DNA of 43,907 nt from Clostridia bacterium (lineage in GTDB: Bacteria; Bacillota; Clostridia; Oscillospirales; Acutalibacteraceae): the NCBI GenBank assembly GCA_017432485.1, contig JAFRJB010000043.1, forward strand, positions 1-43,907, read 5' to 3'. How positions within the stretch are numbered: the first letter of the stretch is position 1; each line of letters starts with the position of its first letter. The position numbers and the translations under genes were made by a program. The notes beneath the pieces were generated by a model. The model was not told where the DNA came from. It did not search any database and saw only the letters and a program-made list of their open reading frames with translations. Of this stretch, positions 24,358 to 32,886 are shown piece by piece.

Positions 24358-24987
24358 CTAATCCAAATGAACACTCCAGCCCGTATCAATCATTTTCTTA
24401 ACTTCTTCGACAGTTTCTTTATCCATTTCGGGCCAATCGTTCACTTTGCTTGCAGAGTCGGTTACCAAATAGGCTTTTTCCGCACATAATGCAAGCGGCG
24501 TATCGGAAAGCGAATCGGAGTAAAAATTATCAATCTTCGGAAAGCCTTTATCGAAAATATACCGGGCTTTTTCTTTTGCATACATCAGGTTATGCACAAA
24601 CACACCGCTCTCGCGGTCAAATTCCGTTGCCACATAATTGATTCCCAGCCGCTTGGCTATGGGCGCAATAATGCAGGAGGGAGAAGCACTGATAATCAGA
24701 TCATCCTCCCTTTTCTGTGCCAAATACCAGGCGGAAATCTTGCCTTCATTTTTATCCCAATAGCGCTCAATTTGTGTATCAAAATCATCTACCTCAGTCA
24801 AATAGCTGAAAAGCTTGCGCTGGAATTTGTAGTTCGGCAATTTACCCTTTTTCGTCATAATATAGGCTTTGATTGTCGGGAATAAATGCGTAAAAATTAA
24901 TTTCGGGTGGCGCTTCATACACCAAAAAGCAAAATCCACCGTACAGTCCGTGTAATAAATGGTGCAGTCAAAATCATATACATTCAT
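24358..24987 (-). CDS. HAD-superfamily phosphatase, paralogue 2
   Basis: A 209-residue paralogue of the protein at 18261-18890, matching it along the entire length, including DKNEGKISAWYLAQKR and DNFYSDSLSDTPLALC. Motif I reads YDFDCTIY, with Cys in place of the common Gly but both aspartates kept, so it is probably active. AGGAGA precedes the ATG. No strong terminator separates it from the STAS gene 100 nt downstream, only two short hairpins (GCTCT/AGAGC and TTGAACA/TGTTCAA). It is likely the first gene of the HAD-STAS-NRPS-esterase transcript. Substrate unknown. Confidence 0.8.
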   Translation of the reverse strand: MNVYDFDCTIYYTDCTVDFAFWCMKRHPKLIFTHLFPTIKAYIMTKKGKLPNYKFQRKLFSYLTEVDDFDTQIERYWDKNEGKISAWYLAQKREDDLIISASPSCIIAPIAKRLGINYVATEFDRESGVFVHNLMYAKEKARYIFDKGFPKIDNFYSDSLSDTPLALCAEKAYLVTDSASKVNDWPEMDKETVEEVKKMIDTGWSVHLD

Positions 24988-25048
24988 TTGTTTCTCTCCT
25001 AAAAAAATGAAAAGTTGCCCGTTAGGAGGACAGCATATTTACACTTGT

Positions 25049-25064
25049 GTGATAAGCTTATCAC
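25049..25064. promoter_or_regulatory. Perfect 16-bp palindrome in the HAD paralogue 2 leader
   Basis: GTGATAAGCTTATCAC lies between the promoter (25123-25151) and the HAD ATG, about 60 nt downstream of the expected transcription start. It is the size and symmetry of a dimeric repressor operator, but could also be an RNA hairpin. No function can be proved from sequence. Confidence 0.45.
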
Positions 25065-25122
25065 GATTTAAATTTTTAAATGCTATTTTTAAAAATCGCA
25101 TCGTGATTATTACTCATATCAT

Positions 25123-25151
25123 ATCATATCATTACAGCGCGAGAAAATCAA
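25123..25151 (-). promoter_or_regulatory. Promoter of the HAD-STAS-NRPS transcript
   Basis: -35 TTGATT (25146-25151) and -10 TATGAT (25123-25128), 17-nt spacer, followed by ATGAGTAATAATCAC. The same arrangement and flanks precede the EFR1 gene. The stretch 24988-25300 otherwise holds the leader palindrome and the EFR1 terminator; no gene is seen. Confidence 0.7.
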
Positions 25152-25211
25152 GTAATCCGGCTAATAACGCGTAATATTTTCACGCAATAGTATATAAATG
25201 AAAGAAAAACA

Positions 25212-25235
25212 GTGACAAGTATTTACACTTGTCAC
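25212..25235 (-). terminator. Terminator after the EFR1 ferrodoxin gene
   Basis: Stem GTGACAAGT / ACTTGTCAC with TTTTTCTTTC following on the minus strand. It is nearly the same as the ClpB terminator at 26220-26247. Confidence 0.85.
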
Positions 25236-25300
25236 CTGATTGAGGAAATCAGCCTAATTTTTATTCTTTGTCGGCTTTACTTCCCTGCCGCCGGCAAGGC

Positions 25301-26062
25301 TTATTCTCTCCACACACTATGCGGCCCGTGATAACGGGGCTTCCCCTGTGTCAGTTTGCCGTATTCAACTGCCTCTTTCGGGCAAAGGTTGATACACGCC
25401 ATACAGTGGGTACAGCGCTCTCCCCAGACCGGTTGATTGCCTTGCAATGCAATATTGCCGAGCGGGCAAAGCTGCACACATTTCCCGCAGCCTACGCAAG
25501 CATCCGTAGCGCAAAATGCTTTTGCGTGAATCATCAGTTTATAATAGGGTTTTAAGATAAGGGGCGTTGAGCGGCTTTCCCAACCTTTCGTGCCGGATGG
25601 CGGCAGTGCGCGACCGGCAAGCACCGCATCTGCAACAGCATCTATCGCCGGCAGAGCCGCGGCTATCTTTGCCTGATTGTCAGCCGGCGTGCCAATTTTA
25701 AAGTAAACAATATAGTTCTGCGGCATATCGATTTGTGCCGTTCCGCAATAAGAAAAGCCTTTTTCCATAGCGATTTTTTGACAATAGTCGGGTGAAGCGC
25801 CCATACCGCTCGCACAAGTCATTACAAAATAAGCGCGGCAACCCTCCTCAAAGCGGGAATGGCGCAAAAAACTCATAAAAACAAGCGGCGGCGCAGCGGC
25901 ATAAACCGGCGAGATAAAAATGTAGGTGCCCTTCTTTTTAAAATGAACGCCTTTTTTTGCCCGCATTGCCGGGGCAACATCAAACACTGTGTCACCCACC
26001 GCAGCAGCAATATGCTCGGCGACAAAACGGCTGTTTCCCGTGCCGGAAAAATAAATAATCAT
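25301..26062 (-). CDS. EFR1-type ferrodoxin: flavodoxin domain fused to two 4Fe-4S clusters
   Basis: A 253-residue fusion. The flavodoxin-like N-terminus starts IIYFSGTGNSRFVAE (FMN phosphate loop), and SPVYAAAPP follows. The C-terminus has two bacterial ferredoxin motifs, CVGCGKCVQLCP and CTHCMACINLCP. Such proteins shuttle electrons between flavin and iron-sulfur partners in anaerobes. I chose the ATG at 26062 because homologous proteins start right at this strand and AGGG lies seven bases upstream. In-frame starts at 26092 and 26128 would give a longer, non-conserved N-terminus. It stands alone, with its own promoter and terminator. Confidence 0.85.
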   Translation of the reverse strand: MIIYFSGTGNSRFVAEHIAAAVGDTVFDVAPAMRAKKGVHFKKKGTYIFISPVYAAAPPLVFMSFLRHSRFEEGCRAYFVMTCASGMGASPDYCQKIAMEKGFSYCGTAQIDMPQNYIVYFKIGTPADNQAKIAAALPAIDAVADAVLAGRALPPSGTKGWESRSTPLILKPYYKLMIHAKAFCATDACVGCGKCVQLCPLGNIALQGNQPVWGERCTHCMACINLCPKEAVEYGKLTQGKPRYHGPHSVWRE

Positions 26063-26156
26063 GCATTTGCCCTGTTCTTTCCAAGAATACATTTCACTGT
26101 ATTGCTGCCTTTTTACAAAAAAAAGCAAAAAAGCAGCAATGGTGATTATTACTCAT

Positions 26157-26185
26157 ATCATAGCATTACATAGCAAGAAAATCAA
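26157..26185 (-). promoter_or_regulatory. Promoter of the EFR1 ferrodoxin gene
   Basis: -35 TTGATT (26180-26185) and -10 TATGAT (26157-26162), 17-nt spacer, followed by ATGAGTAATAATCAC. It matches the HAD paralogue 2 promoter. The leader (26101-26140) contains inverted ATTGCTGC/GCAGCAAT flanking T- and A-runs, a possible attenuator. Confidence 0.7.
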
Positions 26186-26219
26186 GGGACTCGCTTAATA
26201 ACATTTAATAAAAGAAAAA

Positions 26220-26247
26220 GGGTGACAAGTACTTTTACTTGTCACCC
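26220..26247 (-). terminator. Terminator after clpB
   Basis: Stem GGGTGACAAGT / ACTTGTCACCC with CTTTTTCTTTT following on the minus strand, 34 nt after the clpB stop. Confidence 0.88.
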
Positions 26248-26281
26248 GAAATGCCTAAGCATTTTCCTGTTTTTGTTGTCT

Positions 26282-28879
26282 TTATTCCCCTTTGCGCGCA
26301 ATCACCAGTTCATCGTCTTTGCAATCAATGACCAAAGTGTCGCCCATGCCGATTTCACCTTTTAAGATTTCTTTGGCAAGCAGTGTCTGCGCTGTTGATT
26401 GCAGGTACCTCTTGAGCGGTCTTGCGCCGTAAACGGGGTCATAGGCGCGCTCGACTGCCAAACTCTTGGCTGCCGGCGTAATCTCTAAGGAAATCCCCTT
26501 TTCGTTCAAGCGCTCCACAAGTTCCTGCATCATAATATCAATAATGCCATCGAGGTTTTCGCGCGTAAGCGGTTTAAAGAGAATGATTTCATCGAGCCTG
26601 TTAAGCAGCTCCGGTCTGAAATAACTCTTGAGGGAAGCAAACACACTTTCTTTTGCCGCTTCGGCAATTTCGCCATCCTCGCCAATGCCTTCCAGCAACT
26701 CTTGCGAGCCGATGTTCGAGGTCAAAATGATAATGGTATTTTTAAAATCTACCACTCTACCCTGCGAATCCGTCACTCTGCCGTCGTCAAGGATTTGCAA
26801 GAGGATATTGAACACATCGGGGTGTGCCTTTTCAATCTCATCAAAGAGCACCACACTGTAAGGGCTGCGGCGCACGGCTTCCGTCAGCTGCCCGCCCTCA
26901 TCATAACCGACATAGCCGGGAGGCGCACCAATCAGGCGCGAAACGGAGAATTTCTCCATATACTCGGTCATATCGATGCGCACCAAATTGCGCTCGTTAT
27001 CAAATAAGCACTCCGCAAGGCTCTTGGCAAGCTCTGTTTTACCCACACCGGTGGGGCCGAGGAAAAGGAAAGAACCAATCGGCTTATTCGGGTCGGAAAT
27101 ACCGGCTCTGGCGCGCTGAATGGCTTCGCTGACAAGCTTCACCGCCTCATCCTGCCCGACCACGCGCTGATGAATGGCACTTGAGAGTTCCAAGAGTTTT
27201 TGGCGCTCGCTCTCCACTAATCTGGTGACCGGAATGCCTGTCCACTTCGCGACAATCGAGGCAATCTCATTTTCTGTCACGGTGTCGTGCACCAAGGTGT
27301 TGGCTTGCTTGCTTTGCTCACTTTGCTGCTCCGCTTCGTGCAGCTCTTTTTCCAACGCCGGCAAAACCGAGTATTGCAGCTTTGCGGCAGTTTCATATTC
27401 ATAATTTAACTGCGCCTGCTCAATCTCTGCGTTGGTTTGGTCAATCTTTTCTTTAATGCTCTTTAAATTCTCGACCACATCTTTTTCGCTCTGCCAGGTC
27501 GCCTTCATCGCTTCAAACTTTTCTTTTTCATCGGCAAGCTCTTTTTGCAGTGCCGCATAGCGGTCTTTGGAAAGCGCATCCGTTTCCTTTTTGAGCGCCA
27601 TTTCTTCAATTTCCATTTGCATAATCTTGCGGCGCAAATCATCAAGCTCTGCGGGCATGGAATCCATTTCGGTGCGAATCATCGCGCAGGCTTCATCCAC
27701 CAAGTCAATTGCCTTATCGGGCAGAAAACGGTCGGTAATATAGCGGTTGGAAAGCGTTGCCGCCGCTACAAGCGCATTGTCGTGAATACGCACGCCGTGG
27801 AAAATCTCATAGCGCTCCTTGAGTCCTCTGAGAATGGAAATGGTGTCTTCCAAAGTCGGCTCTTCGACCATAACCGGCTGGAAGCGCCGCTCCAAGGCAG
27901 CATCCTTTTCAATATATTGGCGGTACTCATCGAGTGTTGTTGCACCGATACAGTGCAATTCGCCGCGCGCAAGCATCGGTTTTAAGAGATTACCGGCATC
28001 CATACTGCCCTCTGTTTTTCCGGCACCCACAATAGTGTGCAGTTCATCGATAAAGAGCAGAATTCTGCCGTCGGACTCGCGGATTTCCTCGAGTACCGCT
28101 TTGAGCCTCTCTTCAAATTCGCCGCGATATTTTGCACCGGCAATGAGCGCACCCATATCCAGCGAAAATACTGTTTTATCTTTGAGAGCTTCCGGCACAT
28201 CGCCTCTGACAATGCGCTGTGCCAAGCCTTCGGCGATAGCGGTTTTACCCACACCGGGTTCACCGATGAGCACAGGGTTATTTTTCGTTTTTCTTGAAAG
28301 AATGCGAATAACATTGCGAATTTCCGTATCTCTGCCGATGACCGGGTCCATTTCGTTATTTTTGGCGCATTCGACTAAGTCTGTGCCGTATTTTGATAAG
28401 GCGTCAAACGTGTCTTCCGGATTATCCGAAGTCACACCGCGCGTTTTGACTTTCGAGAGCGCTTGCGTGAAGCTCCCTTTCGTAACACCGTAGCGAGAAA
28501 GCAGGTCTTTAACCTCGCGCGTCGCATCGGAAAACGCCGCCAACATCAGGTGCTCAACCGAGACATAGCTATCGCCCAATTTTGAAGCTAAGCGCTCTGC
28601 CGTGCTCATCATTTTGGAAACCTCGCGCGAAGCATAGATATCAGCGCTGTCGCCGTGCACCTTCGGTGCTGCGGCAATCAGTCCGTCGAGCCCTGCCAAG
28701 AGCGCGTTGCTGTCTACACCCATTTTGGAAAAAATGCCTGGGATTAAGCCGCCGTTTTGGTCAATGAGGGCATAGAGTAAGTGTGCATCCGAAAGCGATT
28801 GGTTCTCGTTTTCTTCTGCCATTGCCTGCGCTGTTTGCAGCGCTTCCATCATTTTTTGAGTTAATTTTTGCGTGTTCAT
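26282..28879 (-). CDS. clpB: ATP-dependent chaperone ClpB
   Basis: An 865-residue Hsp100 disaggregase of standard length. It has an N-terminal Clp repeat domain (1 to about 150), first AAA+ module with GEPGVGKT and LFIDELHT, the long middle coiled-coil specific to ClpB (about 405-525), second AAA+ module with GPTGVGKT and a C-terminal small domain. It rescues aggregated proteins together with DnaK. GAGAGG lies before the ATG. No CIRCE element is visible upstream. A single GGTCAAA heptamer on the plus strand near 28899 resembles half of a CtsR site. The upstream 584 nt hold repeats rather than genes. Confidence 0.96.
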   Translation of the reverse strand: MNTQKLTQKMMEALQTAQAMAEENENQSLSDAHLLYALIDQNGGLIPGIFSKMGVDSNALLAGLDGLIAAAPKVHGDSADIYASREVSKMMSTAERLASKLGDSYVSVEHLMLAAFSDATREVKDLLSRYGVTKGSFTQALSKVKTRGVTSDNPEDTFDALSKYGTDLVECAKNNEMDPVIGRDTEIRNVIRILSRKTKNNPVLIGEPGVGKTAIAEGLAQRIVRGDVPEALKDKTVFSLDMGALIAGAKYRGEFEERLKAVLEEIRESDGRILLFIDELHTIVGAGKTEGSMDAGNLLKPMLARGELHCIGATTLDEYRQYIEKDAALERRFQPVMVEEPTLEDTISILRGLKERYEIFHGVRIHDNALVAAATLSNRYITDRFLPDKAIDLVDEACAMIRTEMDSMPAELDDLRRKIMQMEIEEMALKKETDALSKDRYAALQKELADEKEKFEAMKATWQSEKDVVENLKSIKEKIDQTNAEIEQAQLNYEYETAAKLQYSVLPALEKELHEAEQQSEQSKQANTLVHDTVTENEIASIVAKWTGIPVTRLVESERQKLLELSSAIHQRVVGQDEAVKLVSEAIQRARAGISDPNKPIGSFLFLGPTGVGKTELAKSLAECLFDNERNLVRIDMTEYMEKFSVSRLIGAPPGYVGYDEGGQLTEAVRRSPYSVVLFDEIEKAHPDVFNILLQILDDGRVTDSQGRVVDFKNTIIILTSNIGSQELLEGIGEDGEIAEAAKESVFASLKSYFRPELLNRLDEIILFKPLTRENLDGIIDIMMQELVERLNEKGISLEITPAAKSLAVERAYDPVYGARPLKRYLQSTAQTLLAKEILKGEIGMGDTLVIDCKDDELVIARKGE

Positions 28880-29118
28880 ATTATCACAACCTCTCGGTCA
28901 AACTTTACATATTTATTGTCAACTATGCGCTGTGCGCACAATGAACCTGAATAAGGAATAATCGCAGTCATCATGAGGTTTGCAAGCCGGAGAATTTCGA
29001 AACCACTGAAAAAGTCAATACTCCCTGTCATTTCGAGCGTAGTCGAGAAATCTTATAATCGGATATAGGTATCGCTACTCTCAATTCATCATTCAGCATT
29101 CAAAACTAATGTACAATG
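28880..29118. other. Non-coding region upstream of clpB with scattered repeats
   Basis: No gene is visible. It contains a TGCGC/GCGCA hairpin with loop TGT (28926-28938). At about 29028-29052 there is a hairpin with arms TTTCGA and TCGAAA, near TGTCATTTCGAGCG, a word I know from intergenic repeats in many bacterial genomes. An ATTCA-type tract covers 29081-29105. A TTGACA box on the minus strand (near 28916) has no convincing -10 partner, so the clpB promoter is not assigned. Confidence 0.5.
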
Positions 29119-29430
29119 GGTGCGGGTGTCCCGCCCTCTCTTGTTGCATCGCAACATATCGAATTGCCGTAAGCAATATATCGAACCGCTTGCGGTATAT
29201 CGAGTGCTAAGCACATATCGACCGGTGCATAGCGCCGATATTCCTCGTTCCTAATTATTACAATAGGTGCGGGTGCCCCGCCCTCTCTTGTTGCATCGCA
29301 ACATATCGAATTGCCGTAAGCAATATATCGAACCGCTTGCGGTATATCGAGTGTTAAGCACATATCGACCGGTGCATAGCGCCGATATTCCTCGTTCCTA
29401 ATTATTACAATAGGTGCGGGTGCCCCGCCC
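29119..29430. repeat. 147-bp tandem repeat made of mini-hairpins (two copies plus start of a third)
   Basis: Copies begin with GGTGCGGGTG at 29119, 29266 and 29413, a period of 147. The first two are almost identical, differing at a few positions such as GTGCTAAGCAC versus GTGTTAAGCAC. Each copy is a chain of short inverted repeats (GTTGC/GCAAC, TTGC/GCAA, CCGC/GCGG, GTGC/GCAC, CGGTGC/GCGCCG), most with about 3-nt loops, joined by the word ATATCGA. The period is a multiple of three, so an open frame runs through, but it has no ribosome site and no plausible protein character. Confidence 0.85.
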
Positions 29431-29463
29431 TCAATTCAACATTCAACATTCAAAATTCAACAT

Positions 29464-30111
29464 TTACAATACAATCTTTGCGCTCTGTAAGTAGTTTACA
29501 TAGTCTCTTTTAAGCGCCGCCGCATCCTTTTGCGCATTGATAAAGGATTTTAGCGAAGCATCCAGCAAATTGACATAGGCGCTGACCGCTTCCGCAATTT
29601 GCGGTGCCGCATAATCATTGCCTTCAGGTAACGTGATGCTTCTCATAAAGCGGTTCGGGAACAGCGAGTATTGGATACTTACATTATGCTCTTCCAACAC
29701 TTCACTTTCCACCTGCGCCCACACGCGGAAAAAGTGCTCTAATTGTTGCAAGAGTGCGCCCGACTGCGTGCGGAAATTGACCGATAAATCCCCTAACTTA
29801 TTACTGTTGCTTGTATCAAAAACAAGTTCGTATTTCAAGGTCGGGCGATATTTATAGGCTAACGCGGATTTGACAAAAAACGTGCCGGAATTCGGTGCAA
29901 AAAATGGAATTAACTCCGTAGAGGCGGATAAAAGTGCATCCATCTCTCTGAAAATATCGCTTACCATTTTTTGCGTGGTGGGAACACCGAAGTATTCTGC
30001 CAAAACACTGTCTATGAGCGCCGAGCGATTGGTGCCAAGGCGATGCGCCTCATTATCTACTGCCGCAACGACTCGGTCGTTGAGCATTAAACTATATAAT
30101 TTCTTTGCCAT
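29464..30111 (-). CDS. Ribbon-helix-helix DNA-binding protein with unknown C-terminal domain
   Basis: A 215-residue protein. Residues of about 1-45 (KKLYSLMLNDRVVAAVDNEAHRLGTNRSALIDSVLAEYFG) look like a ribbon-helix-helix DNA-binding unit with the typical NRSALI helix. The remaining about 170 residues are a domain I do not recognise, rich in aromatic residues and with LEHFFRVWAQVESEVLEEHN suggesting a helix. The ATG at 30111 has AGGAGG five bases upstream; a longer frame to 30147 is rejected. It may be a transcription regulator with a sensor or oligomerisation domain. It is flanked by its own promoter and the 147-bp repeat array. Confidence 0.7.
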   Translation of the reverse strand: MAKKLYSLMLNDRVVAAVDNEAHRLGTNRSALIDSVLAEYFGVPTTQKMVSDIFREMDALLSASTELIPFFAPNSGTFFVKSALAYKYRPTLKYELVFDTSNSNKLGDLSVNFRTQSGALLQQLEHFFRVWAQVESEVLEEHNVSIQYSLFPNRFMRSITLPEGNDYAAPQIAEAVSAYVNLLDASLKSFINAQKDAAALKRDYVNYLQSAKIVL

Positions 30112-30198
30112 AATACCCTCCTGTTTTTTTACAGTAGTTGTGTGCACATATCAGCTGAAAAGCCGGGCTTGGAGCACACCGTTTTTTTCTATAATACC

Positions 30199-30226
30199 AT
30201 TATAGTGCTTCCTAAACTTTTGTCAA
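30199..30226 (-). promoter_or_regulatory. Promoter of the ribbon-helix-helix gene
   Basis: -35 TTGACA (30221-30226) and -10 TATAAT (30199-30204), both perfect, with a 16-nt spacer. About 80 nt of leader precede the ATG. Confidence 0.8.
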
Positions 30227-30314
30227 TAGATTTATATAAGTTTTAACACGAGTTATATAATTATTTACAATTTGTTCATAAGATAGGTGCTGCAGACAAA
30301 AAACATAATAGAAG

Positions 30315-30345
30315 AAAAAATGGTCGGTTTCCCGACCATTTTTTC
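30315..30345 (-). terminator. Terminator after tex
   Basis: Stem AAAAAATGGTCGG / CCGACCATTTTTT with a short loop, located just after the tex stop at 30369. Confidence 0.9.
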
Positions 30346-30368
30346 TATTTAATATATAATTCTCTAAC

Positions 30369-32519
30369 TTATTTTATACGCATTGTCAGCGAAATTCTCT
30401 GCTTTTTGACATCAATAGAAAGAATGCGCACCTTCACAATATCCCCCACCTTGAGCACTTCGGAAGGGTGCTTAATGTACCTGTCACAAATTTGGGAGAT
30501 ATGCACCAACCCGTCTTGATGCACGCCGATGTCCACAAATGCGCCGAAGTCAATGACATTGCGCACCGTGCCGGTCAGTTCCATGCCTTCCTTGAGGTCA
30601 TTGATATCCAGCACATCCGAGCGCAACACCGGCTGCGGCAGCTCATCGCGCGGGTCTCTGCCGGGCTTTGCCAACTCTTTGATAATATCATCAAGTGTCG
30701 GCAGACCGACGCCCAGCTTTTCGGTAAGGTTTTTCTCGCCAAAGCGCTCTACCCTTTCGGGCAGGTCAGCAAACTTTGAGGACTTTATCTCGCTATGCGT
30801 GTAGCCGACAAGCTTCAACAGTTCCTTTGCGACAGCGTAGCTTTCGGGGTGCACCGCCGTATTGTCAAAAGGATTGCTGCTCTCGGGCACGCGCAAAAAA
30901 CCTGCGCACTGCTCATACGCCTTCGGCCCGAGTTTTGGCACTTTCTTTAACTGGGTGCGCGCCGTAAAGGCACCGTTTTCTTCCCTGTAAGCGACAATGT
31001 TTTGGCACACGCTTGCATTTAAGCCTGCAACACGCAGTAACAGTGCGGGAGATGCCGTATTTAAATCCGCGCCGACAGAGTTAACACAATCTTCCACCAC
31101 GCCGTCAAGTGTCTCGCCGAGCCGTTTTTGCGGCATATCGTGCTGGTATTGCCCGACACCGATTGCCTTCGGCTCAATCTTCACAAGCTCCGCCAGCGGG
31201 TCCTGCAAGCGCCTGGCAATCGAAACAGCGCTGCGCAGTGTTAAATCCAATTCCGGCAACTCTGTGGCAGCTAACTTGGAAGCGGAGTAAACAGAAGCAC
31301 CCGCTTCACTGACTACCATATAATAGACAGTATGGTCGGCTTCTTTGATGGTATCGGCGGCAAACATCTCCGTTTCCTTGCTTGCCGTGCCGTTGCCTAT
31401 GGCAATGATATCTACCTTATGTTTCTTAATCAGCGCGAGCAGTATCTGTTTGGACTGCCGGATTTTTGCCTGCGAATGGGTGGGGTAAATCACCACTGTA
31501 TCCAAGACTTTACCGGTATTATCCACCACTGCCACCTTGCACCCGGTGCGGTAGCCGGGGTCGAGCCCAAGCACCGTTTTGCCCTTGACCGGTGGCTGCA
31601 TCAAAAGCTGCTTGAGGTTCGTTGCAAAAACCTTCATTGCGTTTTCGGCTGCCGTATCCGTCAACTCCGTGCGCAACTCGCGTTCGATGGAGGGAAAAAT
31701 CAGCCTTGTATAGGCATCCTCGCCGGCAGCGCTCAGAATTTCCGAACACTGCGCATTGGTTTGCTTATCAACAGAAGAAACAATCATGCGCAGCGGCGCC
31801 TCACTCTCGGCAGTTAAGCTGACTTTCAAAAAGCCCTCTTTCTCCCCGCGATTGATGGCGAGAATGCGGTGCCCGGCAATTCTTTTGACCGGTTCGCAAA
31901 ATTCGTAATAGTTGGTATACACACTGTCCTGCTCCTTATCGGCAGCAACGGACTGCAGCATAGCATTGTTGCGCAAGAAGGTTCTCAGCTTTTTGCGCAG
32001 AGCCGCACTGTCGGAGAGCATTTCGGCAACAATATCCATTGCACCGTTAATAGCATCCTGCGCTGTAGGAACCTCTTTTTCTTCGCTGACAAACTGTTCT
32101 GCATACTCCAAAGGCACAAAGCCCTTTTCCTGCTCCAGGATAGCCAACGCAAGCGGCTCTAAACCGCGCTCTTTTGCCACCGAAGCCCTGGTTTTGCGCT
32201 TGGGTTTATACGGGCGGTAAATATCTTCCAATTCACTGAGTGTCTGTGCCTTATCAAGAGCCGCGCCGATAGCATCCGTCAACTGCTCTTGGGCGCGAAT
32301 GAATTCGCGGATTTCTTCTCTGCGCTTATCCAAGCCGCGCAGGTACTCTAACTTTTCGCTGAATGCGCGAAGCAGTTGGTCATCCATCGAACCGTGCATT
32401 TCCTTGCGGTAGCGCGCAATAAATGGAATAGTGTTGCCCTCATCAAGCAGTGTAATGATATTTTGTGCATAGGTTTCTTTGATTTCAAAGAGTTTTGCTA
32501 ATGTATGTGCGTATTCCAT
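30369..32519 (-). CDS. tex: Tex-family RNA-binding transcription accessory protein
   Basis: A 716-residue protein with the full Tex layout. The N-terminal helical region includes NTIPFIARYRKEMHGS. The YqgF-like domain begins at VLGLDPGYRTGCKVAVV, helix-hairpin-helix units lie around SVGADLNTASPALL and GLNASVCQNIV, and a C-terminal S1 domain (about 645-715) includes VRNVIDFGAFVDIGVHQDGLVHIS. It is a conserved bacterial RNA-binding factor affecting transcription and gene expression. The ATG at 32519 is preceded by AAGGAG; the longer frame to 32555 overlaps the promoter. Monocistronic. Confidence 0.95.
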   Translation of the reverse strand: MEYAHTLAKLFEIKETYAQNIITLLDEGNTIPFIARYRKEMHGSMDDQLLRAFSEKLEYLRGLDKRREEIREFIRAQEQLTDAIGAALDKAQTLSELEDIYRPYKPKRKTRASVAKERGLEPLALAILEQEKGFVPLEYAEQFVSEEKEVPTAQDAINGAMDIVAEMLSDSAALRKKLRTFLRNNAMLQSVAADKEQDSVYTNYYEFCEPVKRIAGHRILAINRGEKEGFLKVSLTAESEAPLRMIVSSVDKQTNAQCSEILSAAGEDAYTRLIFPSIERELRTELTDTAAENAMKVFATNLKQLLMQPPVKGKTVLGLDPGYRTGCKVAVVDNTGKVLDTVVIYPTHSQAKIRQSKQILLALIKKHKVDIIAIGNGTASKETEMFAADTIKEADHTVYYMVVSEAGASVYSASKLAATELPELDLTLRSAVSIARRLQDPLAELVKIEPKAIGVGQYQHDMPQKRLGETLDGVVEDCVNSVGADLNTASPALLLRVAGLNASVCQNIVAYREENGAFTARTQLKKVPKLGPKAYEQCAGFLRVPESSNPFDNTAVHPESYAVAKELLKLVGYTHSEIKSSKFADLPERVERFGEKNLTEKLGVGLPTLDDIIKELAKPGRDPRDELPQPVLRSDVLDINDLKEGMELTGTVRNVIDFGAFVDIGVHQDGLVHISQICDRYIKHPSEVLKVGDIVKVRILSIDVKKQRISLTMRIK

Positions 32520-32550
32520 AATTCTCCTTAATGGCAAATGTGCCTGTTCC

Positions 32551-32579
32551 ATCATATCAAAAATAGGGTGTTTTGTCTA
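32551..32579 (-). promoter_or_regulatory. Promoter of tex
   Basis: -35 TAGACA (32574-32579) and -10 TATGAT (32551-32556), 17-nt spacer, ending about 30 nt before the tex ATG. Confidence 0.7.
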
Positions 32580-32596
32580 TAAGCGCAGCAAATAAA

Positions 32597-32621
32597 AAAC
32601 TCGTTTTTGCAAACGAGTTTT
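32597..32621. repeat. Duplicate of the LRR-protein terminator hairpin
   Basis: AAACTCGTTT / AAACGAGTTT around TTGC, the same hairpin as the real terminator at 32887-32914. The two copies flank the dispersed element copy B and a further hairpin. Confidence 0.7.
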
Positions 32622-32623
32622 CA

Positions 32624-32843
32624 GAGTGTCGACAAAGTGGCTAAAACCACACGATGATTATTGTCTTGTTATAATCCGAAGAAAACTGACACTGTAGTGA
32701 TGAAATGAAGTATCTTTTTTCTTTTTAAAAAGGAAAGGTGAAAATCGCCGTAAATACGGCGATTTTGTGTTTTTGTCAATCGGCACTTGGAGTATCGACA
32801 TACGCCTCAGCGTACCGATTGGCAAATTTTAGCTCACTTTCTC
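32624..32843 (-). repeat. Dispersed structured element, copy B
   Basis: This 220-bp inverted copy of the element at 15689-15913 lies between the tex promoter and the LRR protein terminator. On the minus strand it reads GAGAAAGTGAG, the stem (32812-32823 with 32775-32786), a 4-bp inner stem with loop GTCG (32792-32803), the AAATCGCCG hairpin, CATCACTACAGTGT and CGTGTGGTTTTAGCCACTTT. Compared with copy A, several stem positions differ but pairing is kept. The rest of 32520-32927 is hairpins; no gene is seen. Confidence 0.75.
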
Positions 32844-32852
32844 AACCTCTGC

Positions 32853-32886
32853 CAGCTTGTAGACAAATAACTTTGTCTACAAGCTG
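32853..32886. repeat. Perfect 15-bp stem-loop
   Basis: CAGCTTGTAGACAAA (32853-32867) and its complement (32872-32886) around TAAC. It sits directly next to the LRR protein terminator, between that and dispersed element copy B. No U-run, so not a terminator by itself. Confidence 0.6.

Noticed and set aside
26063..26128. Longer N-terminus for the EFR1 protein
   Set aside because: The extension begins with TTG or a poorly spaced ATG and encodes non-conserved residues. The flavodoxin strand starts at 26062.
28890..28930. CtsR or CIRCE operator before clpB
   Set aside because: Only one GGTCAAA half-site is seen and no CIRCE inverted repeat, so no operator is claimed.
29106..29363. Open frame encoding a repeated 49-residue peptide
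   Set aside because: It exists because the 147-bp tandem repeat is a multiple of three. There is no ribosome site, and the DNA is made of hairpins.
29119..29430. CRISPR array
   Set aside because: Repeats are 147 bp with hairpins and a 7-nt recurring word. There are no unique spacers of about 30 nt and no cas genes.
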